Origin: Rhodocyclales bacterium
GTDB taxonomy: Bacteria; Pseudomonadota; Gammaproteobacteria; Burkholderiales; Rhodocyclaceae
Reading direction: 5' to 3'
Assembly: GCA_028292505.1 (NCBI GenBank)
Contig: JAQGMF010000019.1
Location: forward strand, 1-34,280
DNA length: 34,280 nt
Shown piece after piece: positions 23,610 to 32,761 of the stretch. The stretch's first letter is position 1. The number at the start of each line of letters is the position of its first letter. The position numbers and the translations under genes were made by a program. The notes beneath the pieces were generated by a model. That model was not told the DNA's origin. It was given only the letters and a program-made list of their open reading frames with translations, and ran no database searches.

Positions 23610-25835
23610 ATGAGCAAGCTGAATGACTTGAACGCCGCATCTGGGTTACCTTGCGGCATGCTTTCACAAAACGATCTGGACCTCATACTCGCGGCGCGCC
23701 ACAACGATCCCTTTGCCGTACTCGGCATGCACGCCGCCGCAGATGGCGTGCTGTGGGTGCGGGCCTTCCTGCCCGGTGCGACCGCCGTCGAAATCATCAA
23801 CGCCGCGACCGGCCGACAGCGCGGCACACTGAGTCTGCGCCATGCGGATGGTGTGTTCGAAGGGCCGCTCAAAGCCGCCGAGCGCTTCCCTTACCGATTG
23901 CGCGTGACCTGGCAGGACGGGCAGCGGGCGATCATCGACGATCCCTACCGCTTTCCGCCCATCCTCGGCCAGGTCGATGTCTGGCTGCTCAGCGAAGGTT
24001 CGCACCTACGGCCCTACGAAATACTTGGCGCGCGCCAACGCGAACTTGACGGTGTGGTCGGCACCAGCTTCGCGGTGTGGGCGCCGAATGCGTCGCGTGT
24101 TGCCGTACTCGGCGACTTCAATTTCTGGGACAACCGTCGTCATGCCATGCGTCTGCGCCGCGAGTGCGGCGTGTGGGAAATCTTTCTGCCGGCTGTGCTT
24201 GAAGGTGCGCGCTACAAATTCGAAATCCGCGCCGCCGACGGTCACGTCCTGCCGCTCAAAGCCGACCCCTATGCACTACAGGCGGAGCTACGACCGTCGA
24301 CCGCCAGCGTGGTCAGTCACCTGCCCACGGCGGTGCCGCCGTCTGCCGAGCGACAACGCGCCAACGGCCTCGATCAGCCGATCAGCATTTACGAAGTACA
24401 CCTCGCTTCGTGGCGGCGCAAGAACGGCCATGAATGGCTGAACTGGGACGAGCTTGCCGACACGCTGCCGGCGTATGCAAACGACATGGGCTTCACGCAC
24501 ATCGAGCTGATGCCCATCAGCGAACACCCGTTCGACGGTTCGTGGGGCTACCAGAGCATCGGCCTGTATGCGCCGACGGCACGCTTCGGCGATGCGGCCG
24601 GCTTCCTGCGCTTCGTCGAGCGCTGCCATGCGCTGGGCATAGGGCTGTTGCTCGACTGGGTACCGGCGCACTTCCCGAGCGACGCGCACGGTCTGGCCAA
24701 ATTCGACGGCACGCATCTCTACGAACATGCCGATCCGCGCGAAGGCTTTCACCAGGACTGGAACACGCTGATCTACAACTTCGGCCGCACCGAGGTGCGC
24801 AATTTCCTCGTCGCCAATGCGCTGTACTGGCTGGAACGCTACAACGTCGACGGCCTGCGCGTGGATGCCGTCGCCTCGATGCTCTATCGCGACTACAGCC
24901 GCAAGGCCGGCGAGTGGATACCCAATGCGCATGGCGGCCGCGAGAACCTCGAAGCCATCGGCTTCATCAAGCGCATGAACGAAGTCATTGGCGGCGAGCG
25001 CGCGCAAGCCATCATGTTTGCCGAAGAGTCGACCTCTTACAGCGGCGTCTCGCGCCCGACCTATGCCGGCGGTCTGGGCTTCCATTACAAGTGGAACATG
25101 GGCTGGATGCACGACACGCTGCAATACATGGAACGCGACCCGATCCACCGCAAGCACCATCAGAACGAAATGACATTTGGATTAGTGTATGCCTTCACCG
25201 AAAACTTCGTGCTGCCGCTCTCGCACGATGAAGTGGTGCATGGCAAGGGCTCGCTGCTGGCCAAGATGCCCGGCGATCGCTGGCAGAAATTCGCCAACTT
25301 GCGCGCCTACTACGGCTTCATGTTCGGCCACCCCGGCAAGAAACTGCTGTTCATGGGTTGCGAATTTGCACAGGAAGAAGAGTGGAACCATCAGCAGAGC
25401 CTCGACTGGCATTTGCTAGGCGACGATCACCACCAGGGCATGCAGCGCCTGGTGCGCGATCTCAATCACCTGTATCGCTCGCTGCCGGCCTTCTACGAAC
25501 GCGACTTTGAGCCGGGCGGCTTCGAGTGGATCGAGCACGGCGATGCGGACAACTCCGTGCTGAGCTTCATCCGCCACGACAAGAGCGGGCAGTCGATGGT
25601 CGTCATCGTCTGCAACTTCACGCCGACGCCGCGCCACGATTACCGCATCGGCGTACCACGTGCCGGCACTTATGCCGAACGCCTCAATACCGATTCGGCC
25701 TATTACTCGGGCAGCAACGTCGGCACACCCTATGGCTGCACCGGCAGTCAGGATGTGGCCTGGCACGGCAAGCCGCACTCGCTGCTGCTGACCCTGCCAC
25801 CGCTTGCCACTGTCATATTTGAGTGGCGTGCATGA
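23610..25835 (+). CDS. glgB: 1,4-alpha-glucan branching enzyme
   Basis: GH13 enzyme that cuts alpha-1,4 chains and rejoins them as alpha-1,6 branches in glycogen. The 741 aa length fits the long bacterial type with two N-terminal beta-sandwich (CBM48-like) domains, about residues 20-115 and 130-240. In the catalytic barrel the nucleophile is Asp419 ([15 protein letters not shown]), the acid/base is Glu472 ([12 protein letters not shown]) and the third acid is Asp540 ([13 protein letters not shown]). The ATG at 23610 has a poor ribosome site; an ATG at 23658 is an alternative. Its TGA overlaps the glgX ATG. Confidence 0.97.
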   Translation: MSKLNDLNAASGLPCGMLSQNDLDLILAARHNDPFAVLGMHAAADGVLWVRAFLPGATAVEIINAATGRQRGTLSLRHADGVFEGPLKAAERFPYRLRVTWQDGQRAIIDDPYRFPPILGQVDVWLLSEGSHLRPYEILGARQRELDGVVGTSFAVWAPNASRVAVLGDFNFWDNRRHAMRLRRECGVWEIFLPAVLEGARYKFEIRAADGHVLPLKADPYALQAELRPSTASVVSHLPTAVPPSAERQRANGLDQPISIYEVHLASWRRKNGHEWLNWDELADTLPAYANDMGFTHIELMPISEHPFDGSWGYQSIGLYAPTARFGDAAGFLRFVERCHALGIGLLLDWVPAHFPSDAHGLAKFDGTHLYEHADPREGFHQDWNTLIYNFGRTEVRNFLVANALYWLERYNVDGLRVDAVASMLYRDYSRKAGEWIPNAHGGRENLEAIGFIKRMNEVIGGERAQAIMFAEESTSYSGVSRPTYAGGLGFHYKWNMGWMHDTLQYMERDPIHRKHHQNEMTFGLVYAFTENFVLPLSHDEVVHGKGSLLAKMPGDRWQKFANLRAYYGFMFGHPGKKLLFMGCEFAQEEEWNHQQSLDWHLLGDDHHQGMQRLVRDLNHLYRSLPAFYERDFEPGGFEWIEHGDADNSVLSFIRHDKSGQSMVVIVCNFTPTPRHDYRIGVPRAGTYAERLNTDSAYYSGSNVGTPYGCTGSQDVAWHGKPHSLLLTLPPLATVIFEWRA

Positions 25836-27943
25836 CGGCGCTGGTTATCGACGACGATAGCGAAAACAACAGCCCGGTGCTGCAGCCGGGCCAGCCCTGG
25901 CCGATGGGCGCCAGTTGGGATGGCAAGGGCGTCAACTTCGCCGTATTTTCTGCGCATGCCGAAGCCATCGAAGTATGCCTCTTCGACGATCAGGGCCAGG
26001 AGCGACTGCGCCTGCCGCTGTCGGCCCGCACCCGCGATGTCTGGCACGGCTACCTGCCCGACGCCGCACCCGGACTCGTGTACGGCCTGCGCGCATACGG
26101 GCCGTGGCGCGTCGAAGAAGGTCAGCGCTTCAATCCGCACAAGCTTCTGCTCGACCCTTATGCACGTGACATCGTCGGACAGTTCGCCTGGCGCGAAGAA
26201 CATTTCGGCGGCGACCGCAAGCGCCCGCAGATCATCGACACACGCGACAACGCCGCCTCGGCGCTGAAAGCGCGCGTGGTCGACGACAGTTTCGACTGGG
26301 GACGAGATCAGCCACCGCGGGTGCCGCTGGCCGACAGCGTAATCTACGAGTTGCACGTCAAAGGTTTCTCGCAACTCAACACGCGCATCCCCGAAGCACT
26401 GCGCGGCACTTTCGCTGGGCTGGCGCACCCGGCCTCCATCGCCCATCTGACACGTCTGGGCGTGACGGCGGTGAGCTTGCTGCCGGTGCACTTCCACATC
26501 GACGAAGAGCGCCTGGTGGAGATGGGCCTCACCAATTACTGGGGCTACAACACGCTGGGGTTTTTCAGCGTCGATCCGCGTCTGGCCTCGGCAGGCAGCG
26601 GTCTGACACCGCGCGACGAATTTCGCAGCATGGTCAAGACGCTGCATGCATTCGGCATCGAGGTACTGCTCGATGTGGTGTACAACCATACCGGCGAATC
26701 CGACGAAGCGGGCCCGACGCTGAGCTTTCGCGGGCTCGACAACGCCAGCTACTATCGTCTGCGCGCCGACTCGCGTTCGCACTACGAAAATGACACCGGC
26801 ACCGGCAATACGGTGAACGTGTCCCAGCCCTACGTGCTGCAACTGGTCCTCGACAGCCTGCGCTACTGGGTCGAGGAGATGCATGTCGACGGCTTCCGCT
26901 TCGATCTTGCACCTGTCATGGGGCGCGGCGACAACGGCTTCGATCGCAACGGCCCGTTCTTCACCGCCATCGCGCAAGACCCGGTCCTGTCGCGCGTCAA
27001 GATGATCGCCGAACCCTGGGACATTGGCCCCGGCGGCTACCAGGTGGGCAACTTCCCCCGCGGCTGGCTGGAGTGGAACGATCACTTCCGCGACGCCGCG
27101 CGCAGCTTCTGGCTCAAGGCCGAGAGCACGCGCGCCGACTTCGCGCTGCGCCTGTGCGGCTCGTCGGACCTGTTCCATGCACGTCGCCGCGAACCGGTCG
27201 AATCGGTGAACTACGTCGTCTCGCACGATGGCTTCACGCTGCGCGACGTAGTCAGCTACAACGAGCGTCATAACCAAGCCAATGGCGAGAACAATCGCGA
27301 TGGCCACGGCAACAATATGAGCAATAACTGTGGCGTCGAGGGCCCCAGCAACGATCCCGCCGTCATAGCCTTGCGCGGCAAGTTTCAGCGTGCCCTGCTC
27401 GCCACCACCCTGCTCGCCCAGGGCACGCCGATGCTCGCCGCCGGCGATGAACTCGGACACACGCAGGACGGCAACAACAACCCGTACTGTCAGGACAACG
27501 CGATCACCTGGATCGACTGGTCGAGGGCCGACGACGATCTCATCGACTTCTGCGCCTGGCTGTTGTCCTTGCGCCGCCAGGCACTGCCCTTCGACAATCA
27601 TTGGTATAGCGGGCTCACCGATCCGCTTGGCCTGCACGATCTATCCTGGCTGCAAGCCGACGGCAGCGCGCTGCAGGGCAATGCCTGGCGCGACCCGAAC
27701 ACGCGCGCCTTCGGCTGCCTCATCGGCCAGCCGGGTCGCGCCAGGGCGCCGTTGCTCCTGCTGGTAAATGGCGATGGCATAGACCGACCTTTCATGCTGC
27801 CCGCCGGCGTGTGGGAAGCGTTCCTCGACACCCACGATCCGCTCGGCGTCGCCACCTTCCACGGTCAGGGCGAAGTGCCGTATCCGTTGATGGCGCACAG
27901 CGTGGTGCTGCTTGCCGCGGCCGGGCATGTGATCAAGGCTTGA
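25832..27943 (+). CDS. glgX: glycogen debranching enzyme (isoamylase type)
   Basis: GH13 subfamily 11 enzyme that removes short alpha-1,6 branches left by glycogen phosphorylase. I start it at the ATG at 25832, which overlaps the glgB stop as ATGA (703 aa). The N-terminal CBM48-like domain (about 15-110) begins [20 protein letters not shown]. Catalytic residues are Asp358 ([14 protein letters not shown]), Glu394 ([16 protein letters not shown]) and Asp466 ([14 protein letters not shown]). [16 protein letters not shown] is the usual family segment. Coupling to glgB and the nearby glgP suggest one transcript for breaking down and reshaping glycogen. Confidence 0.97.
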   Translation: MTALVIDDDSENNSPVLQPGQPWPMGASWDGKGVNFAVFSAHAEAIEVCLFDDQGQERLRLPLSARTRDVWHGYLPDAAPGLVYGLRAYGPWRVEEGQRFNPHKLLLDPYARDIVGQFAWREEHFGGDRKRPQIIDTRDNAASALKARVVDDSFDWGRDQPPRVPLADSVIYELHVKGFSQLNTRIPEALRGTFAGLAHPASIAHLTRLGVTAVSLLPVHFHIDEERLVEMGLTNYWGYNTLGFFSVDPRLASAGSGLTPRDEFRSMVKTLHAFGIEVLLDVVYNHTGESDEAGPTLSFRGLDNASYYRLRADSRSHYENDTGTGNTVNVSQPYVLQLVLDSLRYWVEEMHVDGFRFDLAPVMGRGDNGFDRNGPFFTAIAQDPVLSRVKMIAEPWDIGPGGYQVGNFPRGWLEWNDHFRDAARSFWLKAESTRADFALRLCGSSDLFHARRREPVESVNYVVSHDGFTLRDVVSYNERHNQANGENNRDGHGNNMSNNCGVEGPSNDPAVIALRGKFQRALLATTLLAQGTPMLAAGDELGHTQDGNNNPYCQDNAITWIDWSRADDDLIDFCAWLLSLRRQALPFDNHWYSGLTDPLGLHDLSWLQADGSALQGNAWRDPNTRAFGCLIGQPGRARAPLLLLVNGDGIDRPFMLPAGVWEAFLDTHDPLGVATFHGQGEVPYPLMAHSVVLLAAAGHVIKA

Positions 27944-28010
27944 ACTCTGACTTCAAAATTCATGACAGTCGCCAATGCAGCGTTTTGCAAATCACAGAAT
28001 CCCTACGTCG

Positions 28011-28071
28011 CGTCATCCCGGCGAAGGCCGGGATCCAGTATCAGCGTGCAAACTGGATTCCGGCCTTCGCC
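28011..28071. repeat. diverged, truncated palindromic repeat, copy E
   Basis: Left arm CGTCATCCCGGCGAAGGCCG and on (28011-28038) and a right arm beginning CTGGATTCCGGCCTTCGCC (28053-28071). The right arm stops after 19 bases where the pairing partner GGGATGACG is missing. It is a variant of family I with CCGGCGAAGGCCGG as core. Confidence 0.8.
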
Positions 28072-28129
28072 CACTACTGTCCTAATAAATGTGGCGAGGA
28101 AGTTACATGGAGCAGAAAAGCTTTCACCT

Positions 28130-28214
28130 CGTCATTCCCGCGAAAGCGGGAATCCACTTTGTGGCACGGACGAGCATCGCATAGAAGTGGATTCCCGCTT
28201 TCGCGGGAATGACG
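28130..28214. repeat. family I palindromic repeat, copy F
   Basis: Perfect 30-bp arms at 28130-28159 and 28185-28214 with a 25-base centre. Over its 85 bases it differs from the reverse complement of copy B at only about five positions. Confidence 0.95.
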
Positions 28215-28293
28215 GAGCGTTTAGCGCGAGGTAGGGACCTGTTTGTGATCGACCTGAAATATCGAATAGCATCGTCTCTTGCGGAGATAACAA

Positions 28294-29796
28294 TTGAATA
28301 AAGGCGAAGGAAGATTGCCCCGCGCCAGTGGCGTGCTGCTACACCCCACCTCCCTGCCCGGCCCGCATGGCTCCGGCGATTTCGGCCCTGCGGCCTACCA
28401 CTTCGTGGACTGGCTCGTCACCGCCGGCCAACGTCTGTGGCAGATACTGCCCCTCGGCGGCATCGGCCCCGGCAACTCGCCGTACATGAGCAGTTCGGCC
28501 TTTGCCGGCAATGTGCTGCTGATCGATCTGGCCGAGCTGCAGCAGCAGGGCTGGCTCGACGAGAGCGATCTGGCACCGGTCGATGGCTTCATGGATCACC
28601 ACCTCAATTTTGCCGCCGTCGTTCCCTTCCGCATGGGATGCCTGGCGCGCGCCGCAGCGCGTTTTGCCGAAGCGAGCGATGCAGCGAACAATGAAGCCTT
28701 CGCCGTTTTCTGCGAGCAAAACGCCAACTGGCTGGAGGACTATGCACTTTTCATGTCGCTGGCCGATGCGCATGCCTGGCAGGATTGGTGCAGTTGGGGC
28801 GAACCGCTCGCTCGACGCAAACCGGCAGCATTACGCAACGCCCGCAAAAAACATGCCGAACGCATAGTCTTCTGGAAGTTCTGCCAATGGTGTTTCTTCC
28901 GCCAATGGCGCAATCTCAAGCACTATGCAAACCAGCGCGGCGTGGAGATCGTCGGCGACGCGCCGATCTTCATCGCCTACCAGAGCGCCGAAGTGTGGGC
29001 GCGGCAAGACCTTTTCGAACTCGATGCCACGGGCCGTCCCACGGTGGTAGCCGGCGTGCCGCCCGACCTGTTCAGTGCGACCGGGCAGCACTGGGGCAAC
29101 CCGCTGTATCGCTGGAAAGCCCATGCCGACGAAAATTATGCATGGTGGGTAGAGCGCATCCGCCGCACCTTCGAGCTGGTGGACATTGTGCGCATCGACC
29201 ATTTCCGCGGCTTCGCCGCCTACTGGGAGATTCTCGCCAGCGAGACTACCGCGATCAACGGCCGCTGGATGCCCGGCCCCGGCAAGTCACTCTTCGACGC
29301 CATCACCGACGCACTCGGCCCGGTAAAAGTCATCGCTGAAGATCTCGGCATCATCACTGCCGACGTCGAGGCTCTGCGCCGCGATTGCGCCTTTCCCGGC
29401 ATGCGCATCTACCAGTTCGCGTTCGGTTCGGGGAACGACAATATCTACCTGTCGCACAATCACGATCACGATGCGGTCGTGTATACCGGCACGCATGACA
29501 ATGACACGACGCTGGGCTGGTGGTCGCAAGCCAACGATGGCGAACGGCATCACGTGCTGGAGTATCTCGCCAGCGACGGTGGCGAAATTCACTGGGACCT
29601 CATCCGCGCCGCCTGCGCCAGCGTGGCAGACACGGCGATTCATCCGCTGCAGGATGTACTCGGTCTCGGCTCCGAAGCGCGCATGAATTTCCCCGGCAAG
29701 GCGCAAGGTTACTGGGAGTGGCGCTTCAGCTGGTCGCAGGTGCATGACTGGCATGCAAAGCGACTCAGCGCCTTATGCAACCTGTTTCAGCGTTGA
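28294..29796 (+). CDS. malQ: 4-alpha-glucanotransferase (amylomaltase)
   Basis: GH77 cytosolic enzyme that transfers maltosyl or longer units between maltodextrins and recycles short chains left by GlgP and GlgX. The 500 aa length is the usual short form. The start is TTG at 28294 with GGAG seven bases before it. The N-terminus has RASGVLLHPTSLPGPHGSGD and NSPYMSSSAFAGN. Catalytic residues are Asp302 (VRIDHFRGF), Glu349 (VIAEDLGII) and Asp402 (GTHDNDTTLGWW). The 350-base gap after glgX holds palindromes, so it may be partly uncoupled from the upstream genes. Confidence 0.96.
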   Translation: MNKGEGRLPRASGVLLHPTSLPGPHGSGDFGPAAYHFVDWLVTAGQRLWQILPLGGIGPGNSPYMSSSAFAGNVLLIDLAELQQQGWLDESDLAPVDGFMDHHLNFAAVVPFRMGCLARAAARFAEASDAANNEAFAVFCEQNANWLEDYALFMSLADAHAWQDWCSWGEPLARRKPAALRNARKKHAERIVFWKFCQWCFFRQWRNLKHYANQRGVEIVGDAPIFIAYQSAEVWARQDLFELDATGRPTVVAGVPPDLFSATGQHWGNPLYRWKAHADENYAWWVERIRRTFELVDIVRIDHFRGFAAYWEILASETTAINGRWMPGPGKSLFDAITDALGPVKVIAEDLGIITADVEALRRDCAFPGMRIYQFAFGSGNDNIYLSHNHDHDAVVYTGTHDNDTTLGWWSQANDGERHHVLEYLASDGGEIHWDLIRAACASVADTAIHPLQDVLGLGSEARMNFPGKAQGYWEWRFSWSQVHDWHAKRLSALCNLFQR

Positions 29797-29812
29797 TGTA
29801 TCGACTGCAGGT

Positions 29813-29888
29813 GTAGGTTGGTGCTGAGCGAAGCGAAGCCCAACGCCCATGACCGATGTTGGGCTTCGCTTCGCTCAGCCCAACCTAC
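29813..29888. repeat. family II palindromic repeat, copy 1
   Basis: Arms 29813-29844 and 29858-29888 with ends GTAGGTTGG and CCAACCTAC; the left arm has one extra T. The inner part is GAGCGAAGCGAAGCCCAAC and its complement, loop 13 bases. It lies between converging malQ and the membrane protein gene and may act as a terminator or mRNA end. Confidence 0.93.
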
Positions 29889-29910
29889 CCATATACCCTC
29901 AACCCGCTCA

Positions 29911-30642
29911 TCATGCCGGATCAATATCGACCGCCGATCCCGCACTCCTTGTAACGACGCCCGCTTTTTTGTCCGCGACAGTGCTGCAAACGAACAACAC
30001 GATCACATCCAGCATGCAGTAGAACGCCCCGGCCGCCAGCGGCGGATTGGTCGTCGGTAGCCCCAGCACGGGCACCACACCCTGCCACGCCCAATTGCCG
30101 ATGACAGTCGCATAGATCTCCATCGCCAGCGCGATGACAAACATCCACGCATAGAAACGCCGCGCCGGGCCGAAGTACCAGCATGCTGCGAACAGCAGCC
30201 ACAACGGCACGCTCAACAGATCGCGGCCCGTGACTGCCAGCAACAGCATGGCCAGGCACGACACGGCCGCGCAGGCATCCAGCAGACGCGGCGGTATCCG
30301 CCCCACGGTACGCAGCCCGAACCAGAACAGCAGCACATGACCCGGTGGCACGAACAGCGGGATGTTATGCAGACGGTATGTGTACAAACCCCACACCAGC
30401 GACAGGAAAACTTCGCCGAGGGTGGCGATCGCCATGCATAGCAACAAGGCCCTGCGCAGCGCAGGAGATTCGCTCTTGAGCAGAACGAGATAAGCGGCCC
30501 AGGCCAGTACACTCACGAGGGGCTGACCCCAAGGCCCGGCATGCTGGTCGACGAGCAGACCGAGGCCGATGATCAGCGGGATGGCGATCAGCAGTGCTTT
30601 CTGCAGCTTCGTCGGCGCACTCAGAACTTGCAAGACGAGCAT
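29911..30642 (-). CDS. integral membrane protein of unknown function
   Basis: A 243-aa very hydrophobic protein with about seven predicted crossings, from ALLIAIPLIIGLGLLV near the N-terminus to MLDVIVLFVCSTV near the C-terminus, plus a short soluble tail. I do not recognise a named family. Polar or aromatic residues inside hydrophobic stretches (LVWGLYTYRLHNIPLFVPPGHVLLFW, and a Glu in ALAMEIYATVIGNWAW) could matter for function. It begins 12 bases after the parE stop on the same strand, so it is probably cotranscribed with parE, but no ribosome site is clear. The 3' end faces malQ across palindrome II. Confidence 0.75.
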   Translation of the reverse strand: MLVLQVLSAPTKLQKALLIAIPLIIGLGLLVDQHAGPWGQPLVSVLAWAAYLVLLKSESPALRRALLLCMAIATLGEVFLSLVWGLYTYRLHNIPLFVPPGHVLLFWFGLRTVGRIPPRLLDACAAVSCLAMLLLAVTGRDLLSVPLWLLFAACWYFGPARRFYAWMFVIALAMEIYATVIGNWAWQGVVPVLGLPTTNPPLAAGAFYCMLDVIVLFVCSTVADKKAGVVTRSAGSAVDIDPA

Positions 30643-30654
30643 CCATTTGGCATA

Positions 30655-32628
30655 TCAGAGATCCGCCTCGACGAGGTTCCCCTTCGCTTCCATCCAGGCG
30701 CGCCGACCCGAGGCTTCGCCCTTGCCCATCAGCAGATCGAACAGGGCCGTGGTGCTGGCACCCGCATCGTCTTCGATCGTTACCGGCAATACCCGCCGCG
30801 TGGCGCGGTCCATAGCGGTTTCGCGCAACTGGTCGGCGCGCATTTCGCCCAGGCCCTTGAAGCGGCCGAGTTCGAGTTGCTCAGGGCGATAGCCTTCCTT
30901 GAGCAGGCGGTCGCGGAAGGCGGTGAGTTCCTGATCGTCGAGCGCGTAGAAACGCCGCGCCGGGCGCTTCTTGCCCTGTGCCGGTACGTCGATGCGGTAC
31001 AGCGGCGGCAGCGCGATGAAGACATGGCCACTAGCGACGAGACGCGGAAAATGACGAAGGAATAATGTCAGCAGCAGCGTCTGGATATGCGAGCCGTCCA
31101 CGTCGGCATCGGCCATGATGATCAGCTTGCCATAGCGCAGATTGGCGAGCACCGAATCGGGCGCGTCAGCCGTATGCGGATCGACACCCAGCGCAACGGA
31201 AATATCGTGAATTTCAGCGTTTGCAAATAGGCGGTTCGGGTCCACTTCCCACGAGTTCAGCACCTTGCCACGCAGCGGCAGGATGGCCTGTGTTTCGCGG
31301 TCGCGCGCCAGTTTGGCCGAGCCACCGGCCGAATCGCCCTCGACAAGATAAAGCTCGTTCTCTGCAATGCTCTCGCTCTCGCAATCGGACAATTTGCCGG
31401 GCAGCACCGCTACGCCGCTGCTCTTGCGCTTCTCGACCTTCTGCGCATCCTTGAGACGCGATTGCGCCTGCTTGATGGCAATGTCCGCAATCGCCTTGCC
31501 GTGTTCGACATTCTGGTTGAGCCAGGCTTCAAAGGGATGCATGAGCATTGAGGAAACCAGTTTCACTGCTTCGCGCGAGTTGAGTTTTTCCTTCACCTGC
31601 CCCTGGAATTGCGGATCGAGAATGCGTGCCGAGAGCACGTAGCTCATCTTGCCGCAGACGTCGTCCTGCTGAATCTTCACGCCCTTCGGCAACAGGCTGT
31701 GGTGCTCGATGAAACTCTTCACCGCCTCGAACACGCCGGCACGCAAGCCGGACTCATGCGTGCCACCGGCCACCGTCGGTATGAGATTGACATAACTCTC
31801 GCCGATCTGGTTGCCATCGAACCAGCCGAAGCACCATGCGGCACCCTCGCCCGGCGCAAAGTCTTCGTCCTGACCCGCGTAGGATTCGCTGGTATAGAGT
31901 GGCACCAGCGTCTCGGCACCAGCCGACATCTCGCGCAGATAACCGGCCAGGCCATCGACGTAGCGCCATTCCTGACGCGCCATGCTGCCGTCGGCCTGCT
32001 CGATGTCGAGCACCACTTTCACACCCGGCAGCAGCACGGCCTTGGAACGCAGCAGGCGTTCCAGCTCGGCCAGCGGCACCTTGGGCGAATCGAAATACTT
32101 GCCGTCCGGCCACACGCGCACACGCGTACCAGTCTGCTTGGCGCACGGCCCGGCATCGACTAGTTCGCTGATCTCGCGGCCACCCTTGAGGAACTCGATC
32201 TGATGGATGCGGCCTTCGCGCCGCACCTCGACTTCGACGCGCGTCGACAAAGCCGTCGTCACCGCCACACCGACACCATGCAGGCCGCCGGAAAAAGCGT
32301 AGGCCGAATTGCCGCTCTTCTTGTCGAACTTGCCGCCTGCATGCAACACCGTGTAGGCCAGCACCACGACGGGGACTTTTTCCACCGGATGCAGGCCGAC
32401 GGGAATGCCGCGTCCGTCGTCCGTGACGGACACTGAGCCGTCGCGGAACAGGGCCACGTGAATATGCTTGGCAAAGCCGGCCAAGGCCTCGTCGGCGGCG
32501 TTGTCGATGACTTCCTGCACCATGTGGGTGGGCGAATCGGTGCGGGTATACATACCGGGGCGCTCGCGCACCGGCTCCAGGCCTTTGAGGACGCGGAAGG
32601 AGGATTCGTCGTACTGTTTTTGAGTCAT
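30655..32628 (-). CDS. parE: DNA topoisomerase IV subunit B
   Basis: ATPase subunit of the type IIA topoisomerase that unlinks daughter chromosomes. The 657 aa length fits ParE rather than the longer GyrB of proteobacteria. The GHKL ATPase has EVIDNAADEALAGF, DDGRGIPVG and the GLHGVGVAVTTALS loop. The TOPRIM domain has EGDSAGGSAKLARDRETQAI and DADVDGSHIQTLLL. The C-terminus (RFKGLGEMRADQLRETAMD) is the standard ParE/GyrB end. parC is not next to it here. It is divergent from the HD-GYP gene and followed at 12 bases by the membrane protein gene. Confidence 0.96.
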   Translation of the reverse strand: MTQKQYDESSFRVLKGLEPVRERPGMYTRTDSPTHMVQEVIDNAADEALAGFAKHIHVALFRDGSVSVTDDGRGIPVGLHPVEKVPVVVLAYTVLHAGGKFDKKSGNSAYAFSGGLHGVGVAVTTALSTRVEVEVRREGRIHQIEFLKGGREISELVDAGPCAKQTGTRVRVWPDGKYFDSPKVPLAELERLLRSKAVLLPGVKVVLDIEQADGSMARQEWRYVDGLAGYLREMSAGAETLVPLYTSESYAGQDEDFAPGEGAAWCFGWFDGNQIGESYVNLIPTVAGGTHESGLRAGVFEAVKSFIEHHSLLPKGVKIQQDDVCGKMSYVLSARILDPQFQGQVKEKLNSREAVKLVSSMLMHPFEAWLNQNVEHGKAIADIAIKQAQSRLKDAQKVEKRKSSGVAVLPGKLSDCESESIAENELYLVEGDSAGGSAKLARDRETQAILPLRGKVLNSWEVDPNRLFANAEIHDISVALGVDPHTADAPDSVLANLRYGKLIIMADADVDGSHIQTLLLTLFLRHFPRLVASGHVFIALPPLYRIDVPAQGKKRPARRFYALDDQELTAFRDRLLKEGYRPEQLELGRFKGLGEMRADQLRETAMDRATRRVLPVTIEDDAGASTTALFDLLMGKGEASGRRAWMEAKGNLVEADL

Positions 32629-32761
32629 TGCTGAAGTGATGTGAAGTGAAGCAGAAAACCAGCGCGCATTGTTCCACAGATCGAGACGGCGTTTGCGCTA
32701 TTGAAGCCCTGACACAGGCCGGACGCATTCAAGTTTGCGGGGGGCGGCACGTATACAAGGT

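Larger units (their letters stand above)
27944..28293. other. gap between glgX and malQ with two palindromes and a possible scar
   Basis: A 350-base gap with no credible gene. It contains a truncated diverged palindrome (copy E), a full family I palindrome (copy F), and between them about 58 bases starting CACTACTGTCC at 28072 that match neither family. The malQ ribosome site GGAG is at 28283-28286. Confidence 0.75.

Noticed and set aside
22316..23872. A 518-codon open frame on the minus strand over glgP and glgB
   Set aside because: It runs through palindrome D and opposite the conserved PLP region of glgP; no recognisable domain.
25748..27637. A 629-codon open frame on the minus strand over glgX
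   Set aside because: It is opposite a clear GH13 gene with all catalytic residues; long opposite frames are expected in GC-rich coding DNA, and its translation resembles no family.
28011..28214. CRISPR-like array from the adjacent repeats E and F
   Set aside because: The units are inverted repeats of two different types, not direct repeats with regular spacers, and no cas genes are present.
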